NCBI RefSeq assembly: GCF_900236475.1
Contig: NZ_LT963352.1
Span: forward strand, 1,922,001-1,986,000
Reading direction: 5' to 3'
Source: Streptomyces chartreusis NRRL 3882
GTDB lineage: Bacteria; Actinomycetota; Actinomycetes; Streptomycetales; Streptomycetaceae
DNA: 64,000 bases
Shown: piece after piece, positions 17,540 to 26,660 of the stretch
Position numbering within the stretch: the first letter of the stretch is position 1
Layout of the letters: each line of letters begins with the position of its first letter
Made by a program: the position numbers and the translations under genes
The notes under the pieces: model-generated
The model's input: only the letters and a program-made list of their open reading frames with translations
The model's database searches: none
Told to the model about the DNA's origin: nothing

Positions 17540-18424
17540 ATGATTCGCTCCATGCGCTGGAAGGGTGCCGCGTTCACGGTGCCCTTCCAGCTCGGCTTCG
17601 TCTTCCTGTACCTCCTCCCGATCGGCTACGCCGTCTACGAGTCGCTGTTCACGGAGAAGCAGTCCGGACTCGGGCTCGGCGGCGCCACGACGGAGTTCGT
17701 CGGGCTCGACAACTACACGCAGGGCCTGACGGACTCGGCGTTCATGAACTCGATCCTGCGGGTGGTGCTCTTCGCCTGTGTGCAGATCCCGTTCATGCTG
17801 CTGACCAGCCTGCTGCTGGCGCTGTTCCTGGACGCGGTCACCTCCAGGGTGGCGAGCCGGTTCCGCATCCTGCTGCTGGTGCCGTACATGATCCCTGGCG
17901 TGGTCGCGGCGATCGTGTGGGTCAATCTCTACAGCCCGGACGTCGGCCCGCTCACCCCGATCGGCAAGGCCCTCGGGTTCGACTGGAACTTCTTCGCGCC
18001 GTCGATGGTGTGGCCGTCCATCGGCAACCTGCTGACCTGGCACGGCATCGGCTACAACATGGTGATCATCTACTCGGCGCTCCAGGGCGTGCCCCGCGAG
18101 CTGTTCGAGGCGGCCCGGCTCGACGGCGCCTCCGAGCTGCGGATCGCGCGCAGCATCAAGATCCCGTACGTGCGCGGGGCGCTGGTACTCACCGGTCTGC
18201 TGTCGATCATCCAGATGCTCCAGATCTTCAACGAGCCGGCGCTGTTCCGGAACATCACCCCGCAGACGGTCAGCGACAGCTTCACCCCGATCATGATCAT
18301 CTACAACCAGGCGTTCAACGCGGGCAACTACAACTACGCGGCGGCCCTGTCCGTGCTGCTCGCCCTGATCCTGGGCGTGGCCTCCTTCCTCTTCTACCGG
18401 CTCACCTCGAAGGAGGCCGACTGA
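17540..18424 (+). CDS. Sugar ABC transporter permease (MalF/UgpA type)
   Basis: A 294-residue membrane permease with the first hydrophobic segment at FTVPFQLGFVFLYLLPIGYAVY and the EAA loop ELFEAARLDGASELRI. It starts 9 bp after the binding-protein stop and ends in TGATG, sharing a base with the next permease's start. Together with its partner it should form the channel for the ligand of the lipoprotein at 16194. Confidence 0.93.
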   Translation: MIRSMRWKGAAFTVPFQLGFVFLYLLPIGYAVYESLFTEKQSGLGLGGATTEFVGLDNYTQGLTDSAFMNSILRVVLFACVQIPFMLLTSLLLALFLDAVTSRVASRFRILLLVPYMIPGVVAAIVWVNLYSPDVGPLTPIGKALGFDWNFFAPSMVWPSIGNLLTWHGIGYNMVIIYSALQGVPRELFEAARLDGASELRIARSIKIPYVRGALVLTGLLSIIQMLQIFNEPALFRNITPQTVSDSFTPIMIIYNQAFNAGNYNYAAALSVLLALILGVASFLFYRLTSKEAD

Positions 18425-19338
18425 TGGTGCTGACCGAGCACACCACCGAGCGGCCCCCCGTCCGCAGCGTCCGGCGCCTGACCCGCCCGGACGCGGCCTC
18501 CCGCGGGCGGGGCGGTCAGCGCTTCCTGCTGGTCGGGCTGATCCTGGCCAGCGTCTACAGCCTGTTCCCGGTGTGGTGGCTGATCGTCGCCGCGACCAAG
18601 GACCGCACGGCGCTGTACCAGAGCAACGGCCTGTGGTTCTCCGGCTGGCACCTGTGGGACAACCTGCAACAGGTGTTCACCTACCAGGACGGCATCTTCC
18701 TGCGGTGGACGGCCAACTCGTTCCTGTACGCCGGGGTCGGCTCGCTCGGCGGCACGCTGATCGCGCTCGCCACCGGTTACGGACTGGCCCGGTTCGACTT
18801 CCCCGGCCGCAACGCGATCTTCGCGTGTGTCGTGGGCTCGTTCCTGATCCCGATCGCCCTGCTGACGCTCCCGCTGTACCTGCTGTTCTCGGCGCTCGGC
18901 ATGGTGGACACCCCGTGGGCGATGCTGATCCCGTGTCTGATCAACCCGTTCAGCGTGTACCTGGCCAAGGTGTACACCGAGGCGACGATCCCCTACGAGC
19001 TGCTGGAGGCGGCCCGGATCGACGGCGCCGGCGAGCTGCGGATCTTCTTCAGCATCGTGCTGCGGATGATGACGACGGGCGGCGCGACGGTGTTCCTGCT
19101 GGCGTTCGTGAACACCTGGAACGCCTTCTTCCTGCCGCTGACCGTGCTGCGCGGCAAGGAGAACTGGACGCTCAACCTGGGCCTGTACAACTGGACCGGC
19201 ACCCGCCTGGAGTCGGGCATCGACCTCACGGGCCTGGTGCTGACGGGCGCGCTGCTGTCCATCGTGCCGATGGCGATCATGATGGTCGCGATGCGCCGCT
19301 ACTGGCGGACGGGCGTGACGCTCGGCGCCCTCAAGTGA
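18424..19338 (+). CDS. Sugar ABC transporter permease (MalG type)
   Basis: A 304-residue partner permease. The N-terminus is polar and Arg-rich for about 35 residues before the first membrane segment (FLLVGLILASVYSLFPVWWL), and the EAA loop is ELLEAARIDGAGELRI. The ATG overlaps the preceding stop (TGATG). A 13 bp stretch at its 3' end is repeated 35 bp downstream, just past the stop. No ATPase gene follows, so the energising subunit must come from elsewhere. Confidence 0.92.
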   Translation: MVLTEHTTERPPVRSVRRLTRPDAASRGRGGQRFLLVGLILASVYSLFPVWWLIVAATKDRTALYQSNGLWFSGWHLWDNLQQVFTYQDGIFLRWTANSFLYAGVGSLGGTLIALATGYGLARFDFPGRNAIFACVVGSFLIPIALLTLPLYLLFSALGMVDTPWAMLIPCLINPFSVYLAKVYTEATIPYELLEAARIDGAGELRIFFSIVLRMMTTGGATVFLLAFVNTWNAFFLPLTVLRGKENWTLNLGLYNWTGTRLESGIDLTGLVLTGALLSIVPMAIMMVAMRRYWRTGVTLGALK

Positions 19339-19395
19339 TCGGCGTCCTCGAGATGTTCGGCCCCCTCAAGTGATCTCCCTCGCCTCTCCCTGACT

Positions 19396-19437
19396 CCCGG
19401 GGGCCGCAGGTGACCCTGACTCCCTGCGGCCCCCGGG
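19396..19437 (+). terminator. Strong hairpin between permease and GH43 gene
   Basis: Perfect 14 bp arms CCCGGGGGCCGCAG (19396-19409) and CTGCGGCCCCCGGG (19424-19437) enclose a 14 nt loop. There is no T-tract after it, so it may act as a partial terminator or an RNA-stability element that lowers expression of the glycosidase gene beginning 25 bp later. Confidence 0.6.
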
Positions 19438-19462
19438 TGCCCGTCCCTCCCGGAGCCCCCAC

Positions 19463-21061
19463 GTGACCCTCCTGCACAACCCCGTCCTCCGCGGCTTCGC
19501 CCCCGACCCCTCCCTGATCCGGGTCGGCGACTGGTACTACGTGGCGACCAGCTCCTTCGAGTGGTTCCCGACGATCCCGGTCCACCGTTCCCGCGACCTG
19601 GCCCACTGGGAGTACGCGGGGCACGTCCGGGGCGCGGCCCCCGGCGGCTCGTTGGCCGGGGTGCCCGACTCCGGGGGCATCTGGGCGCCGTCGCTGAGCT
19701 GGGACGGGGAACGGTTCTGGGTGACGTACACCGTCGTGCGCTCGGTCGGCACGCCGTACTTCGACCTGGACACGTACGTCTCGACGGCCACCGAGGTGAG
19801 CGGCGCATGGAGCGCGCCGCGCCGGGTGGCGAGCCACGGCTTCGATCCGGCCCTGTTCCACGAGGACGGCAGGCTGTGGCTGCTGAACCTCCAGAACGAC
19901 CACCGGCCGGGCGGCCGGAGGTTCGCCGGGATCGTCGTCACGGAGCTGGACCGGGAGACCCTGGCGCCCCTCGGGAGGACGCGTCTGCTGCTCCAGCACG
20001 ACCGGCTGATCGAGGGACCGAAGCTGCTGCGGCACGCGGGCTGGTACTACCTGGTGCTCGCGGAGGGCGGCACGGGCTGGGAGCACGGGGTGCGGGTGGC
20101 CCGCAGCCGGGAGCTGACCGGGCCGTACGAACTCGACGAACGGCCCTTGCTGACCACCCGGGACGACCCGGGCGTGCCGTTGCAGAAGGCCGGGCACGGC
20201 GAGCTGGTCGAGACGCCGGACGGGCAGTGGCTGCTCGGCCATCTGACGGCCCGTCCGCTGCACACGCCGCAGGGCCGCCGCTGCCCGCTCGGCCGGGAGA
20301 CCGCGATCCAGGCGGTGACCTGGGACGCGGAGGGCTGGCCCCGGCTGCGGCAGGGCGGTTGGCATCCGGCGGTGGAGGTCGACGTGCCGACGCGGCCGCA
20401 CCCGCTGCCCCCTGCTGCCCCGCCCGAGGGTCTGTCCTGGCCGTGGAGCTCCCTGCGCGAGCCGCCGGACCCGTCCTGGGCCGACACGACGTCCCGGCCC
20501 GGCTGGATCCGGCTGCGCGGCCGGCACGGGCCGGAGTCCCGCTGGGCGAGCAGCCTGCTGGCCCAGCGCGTCACCGAGCACCGCGCCGAGGCCGAGGTCA
20601 CCGTCGAGGCGCGGCCGGTCACCTTCACCCAGGCCGCCGGGCTGGTGCTCTGGTACAACCCCGAGGCGTATCTCAGCCTGGACCTGACCTGGGCGGAGCC
20701 CGAGGGCGAGCGGCAGTGCGGACAGCAGTGGCGGGGCACGTCCGGGACGGGGGGCCGTACGGTGCTCAGCCTCGTGGAGCGTGACGAGGGGGACACACGG
20801 CAGGTCGCCGTCGTGGACGTTCCGGTGGCGGCGGCCGTGACGCTGGGAGTGACGGTCGAGGGGGCCGAGGCACGCTTCTGGCATGTCCGGGACGGGGCGC
20901 GCACCTCGATCGGCCCGGCCCTGGACTTCAGCCGGCTGTCCGACGACCACGGGTCCCGGCTGCGCTTCACCGGTGCGATGGCGGGCATCCACGCCCGGGA
21001 CCTCGTCGACGCGGCGTTCACGGCGGACTTCACGGGGTTCCGCCTGACCTGTTCCGGCTGA
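19463..21061 (+). CDS. Glycoside hydrolase family 43 protein
   Basis: A 532-residue enzyme of the GH43 five-bladed propeller family (beta-xylosidase/alpha-L-arabinofuranosidase type), with a C-terminal beta-sandwich domain (about 330-530). The catalytic acids are visible: base Asp about 15 (FAPDPSL), pKa-modulating Asp about 128 (GFDPALF) and acid Glu about 184 (IEGPKLL). It starts with GTG and has no signal peptide, so it probably trims short oligosaccharides brought in by the adjacent ABC importer. The gene follows the permease by 124 bp, a gap containing the hairpin at 19396. Confidence 0.9.
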   Translation: MTLLHNPVLRGFAPDPSLIRVGDWYYVATSSFEWFPTIPVHRSRDLAHWEYAGHVRGAAPGGSLAGVPDSGGIWAPSLSWDGERFWVTYTVVRSVGTPYFDLDTYVSTATEVSGAWSAPRRVASHGFDPALFHEDGRLWLLNLQNDHRPGGRRFAGIVVTELDRETLAPLGRTRLLLQHDRLIEGPKLLRHAGWYYLVLAEGGTGWEHGVRVARSRELTGPYELDERPLLTTRDDPGVPLQKAGHGELVETPDGQWLLGHLTARPLHTPQGRRCPLGRETAIQAVTWDAEGWPRLRQGGWHPAVEVDVPTRPHPLPPAAPPEGLSWPWSSLREPPDPSWADTTSRPGWIRLRGRHGPESRWASSLLAQRVTEHRAEAEVTVEARPVTFTQAAGLVLWYNPEAYLSLDLTWAEPEGERQCGQQWRGTSGTGGRTVLSLVERDEGDTRQVAVVDVPVAAAVTLGVTVEGAEARFWHVRDGARTSIGPALDFSRLSDDHGSRLRFTGAMAGIHARDLVDAAFTADFTGFRLTCSG

Positions 21062-21065
21062 CCTT

Positions 21066-21263
21066 CACACCCGACTGATCACGTTGTTCGGGGTTTCGAA
21101 AGTTTTGACCGGCGAGAACCGGTGAATTCACTTGTCTTCCCGCCGTCCTGCGCCCCACCTACAGTAGGAAGCGCTTTCTGCCCGGTCGGACTCCGGACCG
21201 CCGTGAGCAGCGCTGGTCGAAACTTTCCACGGCCCTCGGGCGGGCCGGAGAGGTGGGTTCCCG
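21066..21263 (+). promoter_or_regulatory. lacI promoter region with AAGCGCTT operator-like palindrome
   Basis: AAGCGCTT (21169-21176) is a perfect palindrome inside GGAAGCGCTTTC, very close to the GAAAGCGCTTTC-type sites used by LacI/CcpA family proteins. TTTCGAAA at 21094-21101 is a second palindrome. The site lies 88 bp before the regulator's ATG at 21264, suggesting self-control. A similar GACGCTTTC half-site occurs near 12592 before the dehydrogenase gene. Confidence 0.5.
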
Positions 21264-22307
21264 ATGGTCCGTACGGCGAGTGCGAGTGCGACGGCCGGTC
21301 CGACGCTGGCGGTCGTGGCCCGCGAGGCGGGGGTGTCCGTGCCGACCGCGTCGAAGGTGGTCAACGGCCGGGAGGACGTGGCGCCCGAGACACGCCGCCG
21401 TGTCACCGAGGCGCTCGACCGGCTCGGCTATGTGCGCAGACCCCGGTTCGACGCGTCGAAGGCACCCCGGCTGGTCGACCTGGTCGTGCACTCGCTGGAG
21501 AGCTCCTGGTCGGGCGCGGTGCTGCACGGGGTGGAGGAGGCGGCGCACGACGCGGGCCTGGAGGTCGTGGTGTCGGCGGCCCTGACCCGGACCCGGGCCG
21601 GCCGGCCGGAGCGCGGCTGGCTGGACAAGCTGGTCGCCCGGGGCTCCTCCGGGGTCCTGTTCAACCTCGCCGAGCTGAGCGATTCCCAGTACGCCTGGCT
21701 GGAGCAGCACCGCATCCCGTTCGTGATGATCGACCCGGTCCAGGAACCGCCGGAGGGCGTGGCGTCGGTGGGCGCGGCGAACTGGCAGGGCGGTCTGACG
21801 GCCACGGAGCACCTGCTGTCCCTGGGCCACGAGCGCATCGCCGTCATCGCCGGTCACCGGCGCACGATGTGCAGCAGCGCCCGGGTCGCCGGTTACCGCT
21901 CGGCGCTCGCGTCGGCCGGGGTCCGGCACCGTGCCGAGTACGTCCGGCACGCGGGCTTCGACGAGGGCCTGGCCCGCCGCCGCATGCTGGAACTGCTCGA
22001 CCTGCCCGAGCCGCCGACGGCCGTCTTCGTCTGCTCGGACCGGATGGCCCTGGGGGTGTACGAGGCCCTGGCCGAGCGGGGGTTGAGGGTCCCGGACGAC
22101 GTCAGCGTGGTCGGCTTCGACGACCTGCCCGAGGCGCGCTGGGCCTCCCCCGCGCTGACCACGGTCCGCCAGCCGCTGTCGGAGATGGCGGCGACGGCCC
22201 TGCGGTCGCTGCTGCGCCTGATGGACGGCCACCACCCGGAGAGCACCCGGACGGAACTGTCGACGCGCCTGGTGGAACGGGCGAGCACCACCGCGCCGCG
22301 CTGCTAG
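21264..22307 (+). CDS. LacI-family transcriptional regulator
   Basis: A 347-residue regulator with an N-terminal helix-turn-helix (LAVVAREAGVSVPTASKVVNG, about residues 15-35) and a LacI sensor domain that includes VVGFDDLPEARWASPALTTVRQPLSEM. It belongs to a different subgroup from the 1-777/14716 pair: it has the WASPALTTV tail typical of xylose/arabinan-type regulators and recognises a Lys-containing HTH helix. The ATG at 21264 has GGAGAGG upstream. Its position right after the GH43 gene suggests control of the second importer operon, but this is inference. Confidence 0.92.
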   Translation: MVRTASASATAGPTLAVVAREAGVSVPTASKVVNGREDVAPETRRRVTEALDRLGYVRRPRFDASKAPRLVDLVVHSLESSWSGAVLHGVEEAAHDAGLEVVVSAALTRTRAGRPERGWLDKLVARGSSGVLFNLAELSDSQYAWLEQHRIPFVMIDPVQEPPEGVASVGAANWQGGLTATEHLLSLGHERIAVIAGHRRTMCSSARVAGYRSALASAGVRHRAEYVRHAGFDEGLARRRMLELLDLPEPPTAVFVCSDRMALGVYEALAERGLRVPDDVSVVGFDDLPEARWASPALTTVRQPLSEMAATALRSLLRLMDGHHPESTRTELSTRLVERASTTAPRC

Positions 22308-22413
22308 GGGGTGCCCAGGGACGGAATGCCGTACAGGCGTGGGGAGTTGGGGATGAGTGCCAGGGTCGCCGCCGGTGTGCGGCGGCCGTACTCCGCGAAA
22401 GGACAGCCCGGTC

Positions 22414-22836
22414 ATGACGCGCGACTCGCGCACGATCACCAACCCGGCCACCCTCCACGACCCCACGCCGTTCGGCTACAGCCACGCCGTCTCGGCACCG
22501 GGTGAAACCGTCTTCATCGGAGGCCAGTACGCCTCCGACTCCACCGGCGCCCCCGTGCCCGGCGACTTCGCCGCGCAGGTGGAACTGGCCTTCGACCGGC
22601 TGCGATCGGCGTTGGAGGGGGTCGGGCTCGGTTATGAACACGTCGTACGTCTCGGCACGTTCATCGTGGACCACGACCTCGGCAAGCTGGAGATCCTCGG
22701 CAAGGCGCTGCACGCGCGCTTCGGCGAGCGGCTCCCGGCGCAGACCTTGAGCGGGGTCGCCTCGCTGGCGCTGCCGGGAATGCTGTTCGAGGTCGACGCG
22801 GTGGCGGTACGCCCCGGCGCACCGTACGCCGAGTGA
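22414..22836 (+). CDS. RidA/YjgF-family protein
   Basis: A 140-residue protein of the RidA (YjgF/YER057c/UK114) family, small cytosolic trimers that hydrolyse reactive enamine/imine intermediates released by PLP enzymes. FIGGQYASDSTG and the following AFDRLRSALEGVGLGYEHVVRLGTFIVD are typical. The C-terminal region lacks the strict RCPVE-type arginine motif of archetypal RidA (here SLALPGMLFEVDAVA), so it may belong to a Rid subfamily with another or no imine-deaminase activity. The ATG at 22414 with AAAGGAC upstream is preferred over an earlier in-frame ATG. Confidence 0.82.
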   Translation: MTRDSRTITNPATLHDPTPFGYSHAVSAPGETVFIGGQYASDSTGAPVPGDFAAQVELAFDRLRSALEGVGLGYEHVVRLGTFIVDHDLGKLEILGKALHARFGERLPAQTLSGVASLALPGMLFEVDAVAVRPGAPYAE

Positions 22837-22985
22837 CGGTCGCCCGATCGGTGGTCGCACACCCCTGACGCGCGCCGCGCGCCCGTCGCGGTGGGGAACT
22901 GGCCGGAACCGACCGGCGTCGAACGATGCGGCGGGGAGGGGCCGTTGTCCGGGGCGGGGCGGCGGCGGGCAGTTGGGGGACGACC

Positions 22986-23417
22986 ATGACACGCTGGCGG
23001 CCGCTTCCGGACGCACTGCCGAGGGAGGCACGGCACCTGGTCGCGCAACTGCGGGGCCTGAAGGACCGCACGGGTCTGAGCCTGGCCGAGCTGGCGCGGC
23101 GGACGGCGTACAGCAAGTCGTCGTGGCAGCGGTATCTCAGCGGGGCCAAGCAGCCACCGAGAGGAGCGGTGCAGGCGCTGTGCCGGGTGGCGGGGGCGGA
23201 CCAGGCGCGGCTGCTTGCGCTGTGGGATCTGGCGGACCAGACGTGGCCGCACGGCGTGGCGGTGCCGGTGGAACCGGCCGGGCAGGCGGTGGACACGGCG
23301 ACGCCGCCGCCCGGCGCCGAGTACCGGCGGTGGCGGGCGGCGGCGTTGGTCTCCTTCGCGGTCATCGTGGTGCTGCTGGCCGGGCTGCTGTGGGTGCTGC
23401 CGGCGAGGAGCGGGTGA
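22986..23417 (+). CDS. Small XRE-type helix-turn-helix protein with C-terminal membrane anchor
   Basis: A 143-residue protein. The N-terminal half contains an XRE-like helix-turn-helix (LSLAELARRTAYSKSSWQRYLSG), and a Pro/Glu-rich linker leads to one strongly hydrophobic segment near the C-terminus (AAALVSFAVIVVLLAGLLWVL). This makes it a candidate membrane-tethered DNA-binding or signalling protein. The ATG at 22986 follows GGGGGACG. Such XRE-plus-single-TM proteins are common in Streptomyces, usually without assigned function. Its gene converges on the secreted-protein gene 48 bp further on. Confidence 0.75.
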   Translation: MTRWRPLPDALPREARHLVAQLRGLKDRTGLSLAELARRTAYSKSSWQRYLSGAKQPPRGAVQALCRVAGADQARLLALWDLADQTWPHGVAVPVEPAGQAVDTATPPPGAEYRRWRAAALVSFAVIVVLLAGLLWVLPARSG

Positions 23418-23465
23418 GGGCGCGGGTCCATCCGCTCCGGCTCCCGCTCCCCGGCGGCGGTGGTC

Positions 23466-24005
23466 TCAGCCGAGGGTGCGGTAGTGGGCGTTCTTCCAGG
23501 GCCCGACGTTCTTCAGCTTCACCTGGTACTTGCCGCTCACGCGCTTGAAGTTGACGTTCCGCGCGTCGCCCTTGTACTGGACGATGTTGCCCGGGAGGCT
23601 CTGCAGCCGGGTCTGGGCGAAGTCCCAGCTCTCGCTGACGACGACACCGTCGGTCTCCGGCAGGTTGTGCCGGCTCTGCCACCACTGCGTGGCCGACTCG
23701 GTCTCCGGCCCGAACGAGCCGTCGATCTGGCTCTTCTTGAAGGGCCGCCACTCCCCCTCGTCGTCCTCCCACAGGGCACCGTCCGCCCACAGGACGGCCT
23801 CCCACAGGGCGATGGCGTTGCCCCTGGAGTACGCCTCGACGCCGAGGTTCTCCTCGTCCTCCCAGTCGTTGCCGACGGCACCGCCGCCGTCGATTCCGAA
23901 GTAGGCGGGCGCGGCGTTGGCGGCCGGCGCCAGGGCGATTCCGGTGGCCCCGGCCCCCAGCAACACGGCCGTCACCATCGCCATGGCCCGATTGCGCATG
24001 CTCAT
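23466..24005 (-). CDS. Secreted peptidoglycan-binding-domain-like protein
   Basis: A 179-residue exported protein. A Sec signal (RNRAMAMVTAVLLGAGATGIALA, cleavage near ANAAPA) precedes an acidic, Trp-rich region. Its core (FKKSQIDGSFGPETESATQWWQSRHNL) matches the peptidoglycan_binding_1 fold, with the GxFGPxT-xxVxxWQ-type signature. It is followed by a basic tail rich in Lys/Asn. GGAAAGGAAG lies correctly before the ATG at 24005. It is probably attached to or sensing the cell wall; no catalytic domain is present. Confidence 0.78.
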   Translation of the reverse strand: MSMRNRAMAMVTAVLLGAGATGIALAPAANAAPAYFGIDGGGAVGNDWEDEENLGVEAYSRGNAIALWEAVLWADGALWEDDEGEWRPFKKSQIDGSFGPETESATQWWQSRHNLPETDGVVVSESWDFAQTRLQSLPGNIVQYKGDARNVNFKRVSGKYQVKLKNVGPWKNAHYRTLG

Positions 24006-24287
24006 GCGGTCTTCCTTTCCGAACCGCCGTCACCCGTGGGTTCCCCCTGGGGCGGCTCGTCTCATCCGGCACGGCACAGCCTCACGGGCCGGGGGCGGCC
24101 GGAGCGAGCTTTCCCGCCGTACGCGGACCGCCCAGGGACGGTTCACGGGCGGGGCGGCGGCGTCCCGGCGGAGGATGGGACGCGCGGGACCTGCATGGGC
24201 CGGGGCGGGACGCATCCACGCGACCGCGCCGACGAATTCCGCTTCGACGGCCGCCTGAGGAGGTGTCCGACGGCGGGCGGGCCGTGG

Positions 24288-24812
24288 TCAGCCTGCGAGG
24301 TACTCGAGGTCGAGGTGGTCGGAATGCCCGGCCCAGGAGAGGGAGAACTTCCAGCAGCCCGGCTTCGGCAAGTCGACGAGGGAAGGGCCGGGCCCTCCGG
24401 TGACCGAGCGGGTCACCACTTCGTTCGTGCCGGTGAGGCGGGCCTTGATGGTCAACCGGTCGTCAGGGCCCGCGTCGGCGGCCCCCTCAGTGTCCTTCGC
24501 CACCCAGAGGATCTTGTTCTCCCGGCCCTCGGCTGCCGGCGCGTGATACGGGTATCCGAAGAGGATCGCGGCGATTTCCCCCTTGTCGCCGATGATGTGG
24601 CGCTGTGACACGTCTCGCGGGAATCCCTTCCGCGCCCACGAGGGAAGGGAGCCCTGCGTCACGGCGGGGCGGCAACTCCCCGTCCCGTTCGCCTCGGTGC
24701 CGCTGCAACCACTTGCTGCGAGCACCGCGGCAGTCGCCAGAGCAATGAGCGCCCCGGGCACGGAGGGGCCGCCCGGGCGCCGCACGCTCGGTCGACGCAG
24801 GCGTACGGGCAT
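24288..24812 (-). CDS. Putative lipoprotein of unknown function
   Basis: A 174-residue predicted lipoprotein: an Arg-rich N-terminus, a hydrophobic stretch (GALIALATAAVLAASGC) and lipobox AASGC. The mature part forms a compact beta-rich domain (IAAILFGYPYHA, KILWVAKD, CWKFSLSWAGHSDHLDLEYL) that I do not recognise. The ATG at 24812 gives the usual signal length; the frame extends 26 codons further upstream without signal features. Confidence 0.7.
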   Translation of the reverse strand: MPVRLRRPSVRRPGGPSVPGALIALATAAVLAASGCSGTEANGTGSCRPAVTQGSLPSWARKGFPRDVSQRHIIGDKGEIAAILFGYPYHAPAAEGRENKILWVAKDTEGAADAGPDDRLTIKARLTGTNEVVTRSVTGGPGPSLVDLPKPGCWKFSLSWAGHSDHLDLEYLAG

Positions 24813-24944
24813 CCCGGCTCCGATGCGTTGTGGCGACTCACCCGGCGAGGCCCGGCGGGTCGAGTTGAACCTTGAATGACAAGAGGGCACTGTTCCACGG
24901 GTTCCGAAGGCCGGGGAAGCTGCTATCCGGCCAGGCCGGATGTC

Positions 24945-25352
24945 TCATGAGCGTTCCATCAGCCGCTTGAGGGCCGTGAGGTCGGCGGTCACCGCACGTG
25001 CGTCGCGGTGGAAGTCCTCGTCGCTCATCCAGGGCTGCCGGCGCAGGGTGAACACCACCTCGCAGCCGGGGCCGTCCGCGAGCACCCGCATCGGGTTGTG
25101 GACGGTCTCCCCCGAGGGCAGTGTGACGTCGTGGTCGAGCACGCCGAAGTCGTTCCGGGGCGTGAAGTCCACCACGACCCGCCCCATGGGCGACTCCCCC
25201 ACCCACCGGCCGTCCACCAGCTCGATGGAACGGGCCAGTCCGGGAGCCCAGCCGGGGACGTTGGCGGGGTCCGAGACGTAGTCGTAGACCTCCTGTGCGG
25301 GCCGGTCGATGGGGATGCCGAGGTGCCTGGATTGCCGTGTCGTGGTCGTCAT
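24945..25352 (-). CDS. SRPBCC-family (polyketide cyclase/START-like) protein
   Basis: A 135-residue single-domain protein of the SRPBCC/Bet v1 fold, which binds hydrophobic ligands. The typical opening (IDRPAQEVYDYVSDPANVPGWAPGL) and the closing helix (DFHRDARAVTADLTALKRLMERS) are present. The ATG at 25352 is used; the frame opens 21 codons earlier without support. No catalytic assignment is possible. It is divergent from the VOC gene, 125 bp apart. Confidence 0.82.
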   Translation of the reverse strand: MTTTTRQSRHLGIPIDRPAQEVYDYVSDPANVPGWAPGLARSIELVDGRWVGESPMGRVVVDFTPRNDFGVLDHDVTLPSGETVHNPMRVLADGPGCEVVFTLRRQPWMSDEDFHRDARAVTADLTALKRLMERS

Positions 25353-25477
25353 GGCGGCGACGTTACGGGCCTGCCCGGGGGGGCGTCTTGAACGGATCGG
25401 ACACGGATCGGGCACCGCGCCGACCGGTGTCCGATTCCTTCAAGACCGGGCGTCGCCGGCCTGCCTACGGTGATCCC

Positions 25478-25882
25478 ATGACTGCACGATTCGATGCCAT
25501 CGGCCTGGTCGTCTCCGACATGGCCGCCTCCGTCGCCTTCTACCGCCGGCTCGGGTTCGCCTTCCCCGAGGGCGCCGAGAGCCTGCCGCACGCCGAGGCC
25601 GGGCTGCCCGGCGGGTTGCGGCTGATGCTCGACACCGGGGAGACGGTCCGCTCCTTCCGGCCCGGGTGGCAGCCGCCGGCGGACGGCGGCCGGACCTCGC
25701 TGGCCCTGCGGTGCGACGGGCCGGAGGAGGTGGACGCGCTGTACGGGGAGCTGGTGGGCGCCGGGTGCCGGGGTGAGCTGAAGCCCTGGGACGCCTTCTG
25801 GGGGCAGCGGTACGCCGTGGTGCTCGACCCGGACGGCAACGGGGTGGACCTGTTCGCTCCGCTAGCCGCGGCGGGCGAGTAG
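25478..25882 (+). CDS. VOC-superfamily (glyoxalase/dioxygenase-fold) protein
   Basis: A 134-residue vicinal-oxygen-chelate protein with two beta-alpha-beta-beta-beta modules ([22 protein letters not shown] and [18 protein letters not shown]). The second half ends with the DPDGN-x-VDLF motif common to glyoxalase/bleomycin-resistance-like members. The first-half metal ligand normally expected near the N-terminus is not obvious. The last 21 bp overlap the convergent AraC-type gene. Function is open: resistance, isomerase or dioxygenase. Confidence 0.82.
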   Translation: MTARFDAIGLVVSDMAASVAFYRRLGFAFPEGAESLPHAEAGLPGGLRLMLDTGETVRSFRPGWQPPADGGRTSLALRCDGPEEVDALYGELVGAGCRGELKPWDAFWGQRYAVVLDPDGNGVDLFAPLAAAGE

Positions 25883-26551
25883 CTCCCCCAGCGGCAGGCC
25901 CGCCAACTCCCTGACGTCCCTGGCGAGATGGGCCTGGTCGGCGTAACCGGCCCGGGCGGCCGTGTCCGCGAAGGGCACGCCGTGCCGGGCCAGCGCGAGG
26001 GCGCGGCGCAGCCGCAGGATCCGGGCCAGGGTCTTGGGGCCGTAGCCGAACGCGGTCAGCGAACGGCGGTGCAACTGGCGTGCCCCGAGGCCGAGTGCGT
26101 CGGCGGTCGCGGCGACCGGCCGGCCCGCGCCGAGGGCGGTCACGACCTGCCGCAGCAGCGGATCCGGCGGATCGGCACCGGCCGCCCGCCGCAGGGCGAG
26201 GTCCTCGAGTCCGCTCGCCGGGTCGGGGGCCGCGTTCACCCGTGCCGCCAGTCGCCGTACCTCCGAGGCCGGCCACAGATCCGCCAGCTCGACCCGGCGG
26301 TCGCGCAGCTCGTGCGCCGGTACGCCGAGCAGGGCCGGGGCCGTGCCCGGGTAGAAACGGATGCCGGCCCAGGTGCCGGTCTCGCCGCCGGTGAGGTACG
26401 CGTGCGTGTCGGGCCCGGCGACCAGCAGCCGCCCCTCGTGCCACAGCAGGTCCATGCACCCGTCGGGCAGCACGCGCCCCGCCCCGTCCCGCTCGGGGGC
26501 ATTGCTCCACACGACCGCTCCCGTCAGCCGTGACGCCCGCTCCACGTACAC
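25862..26551 (-). CDS. AraC-family transcriptional regulator
   Basis: A 229-residue regulator whose N-terminal ligand domain ([22 protein letters not shown]) resembles the DUF6597/AraC N-terminal type, and whose C-terminus is a double helix-turn-helix ([29 protein letters not shown], then [23 protein letters not shown]). The start is a GTG. It overlaps the VOC gene tail-to-tail and so may regulate neighbouring genes or itself. Confidence 0.85.
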   Translation of the reverse strand: MYVERASRLTGAVVWSNAPERDGAGRVLPDGCMDLLWHEGRLLVAGPDTHAYLTGGETGTWAGIRFYPGTAPALLGVPAHELRDRRVELADLWPASEVRRLAARVNAAPDPASGLEDLALRRAAGADPPDPLLRQVVTALGAGRPVAATADALGLGARQLHRRSLTAFGYGPKTLARILRLRRALALARHGVPFADTAARAGYADQAHLARDVRELAGLPLGELLARRG

Positions 26552-26660
26552 GTGGGCCAGGCTACGCCGCGGGCCGCGCGGGTGCCGCGAGCGTCCCGGG
26601 CCGGGCCGACCCCACCGCCGCCGACCAGGGCGCCCGGCCAGGGCACCGCGGCTCCCGCCG

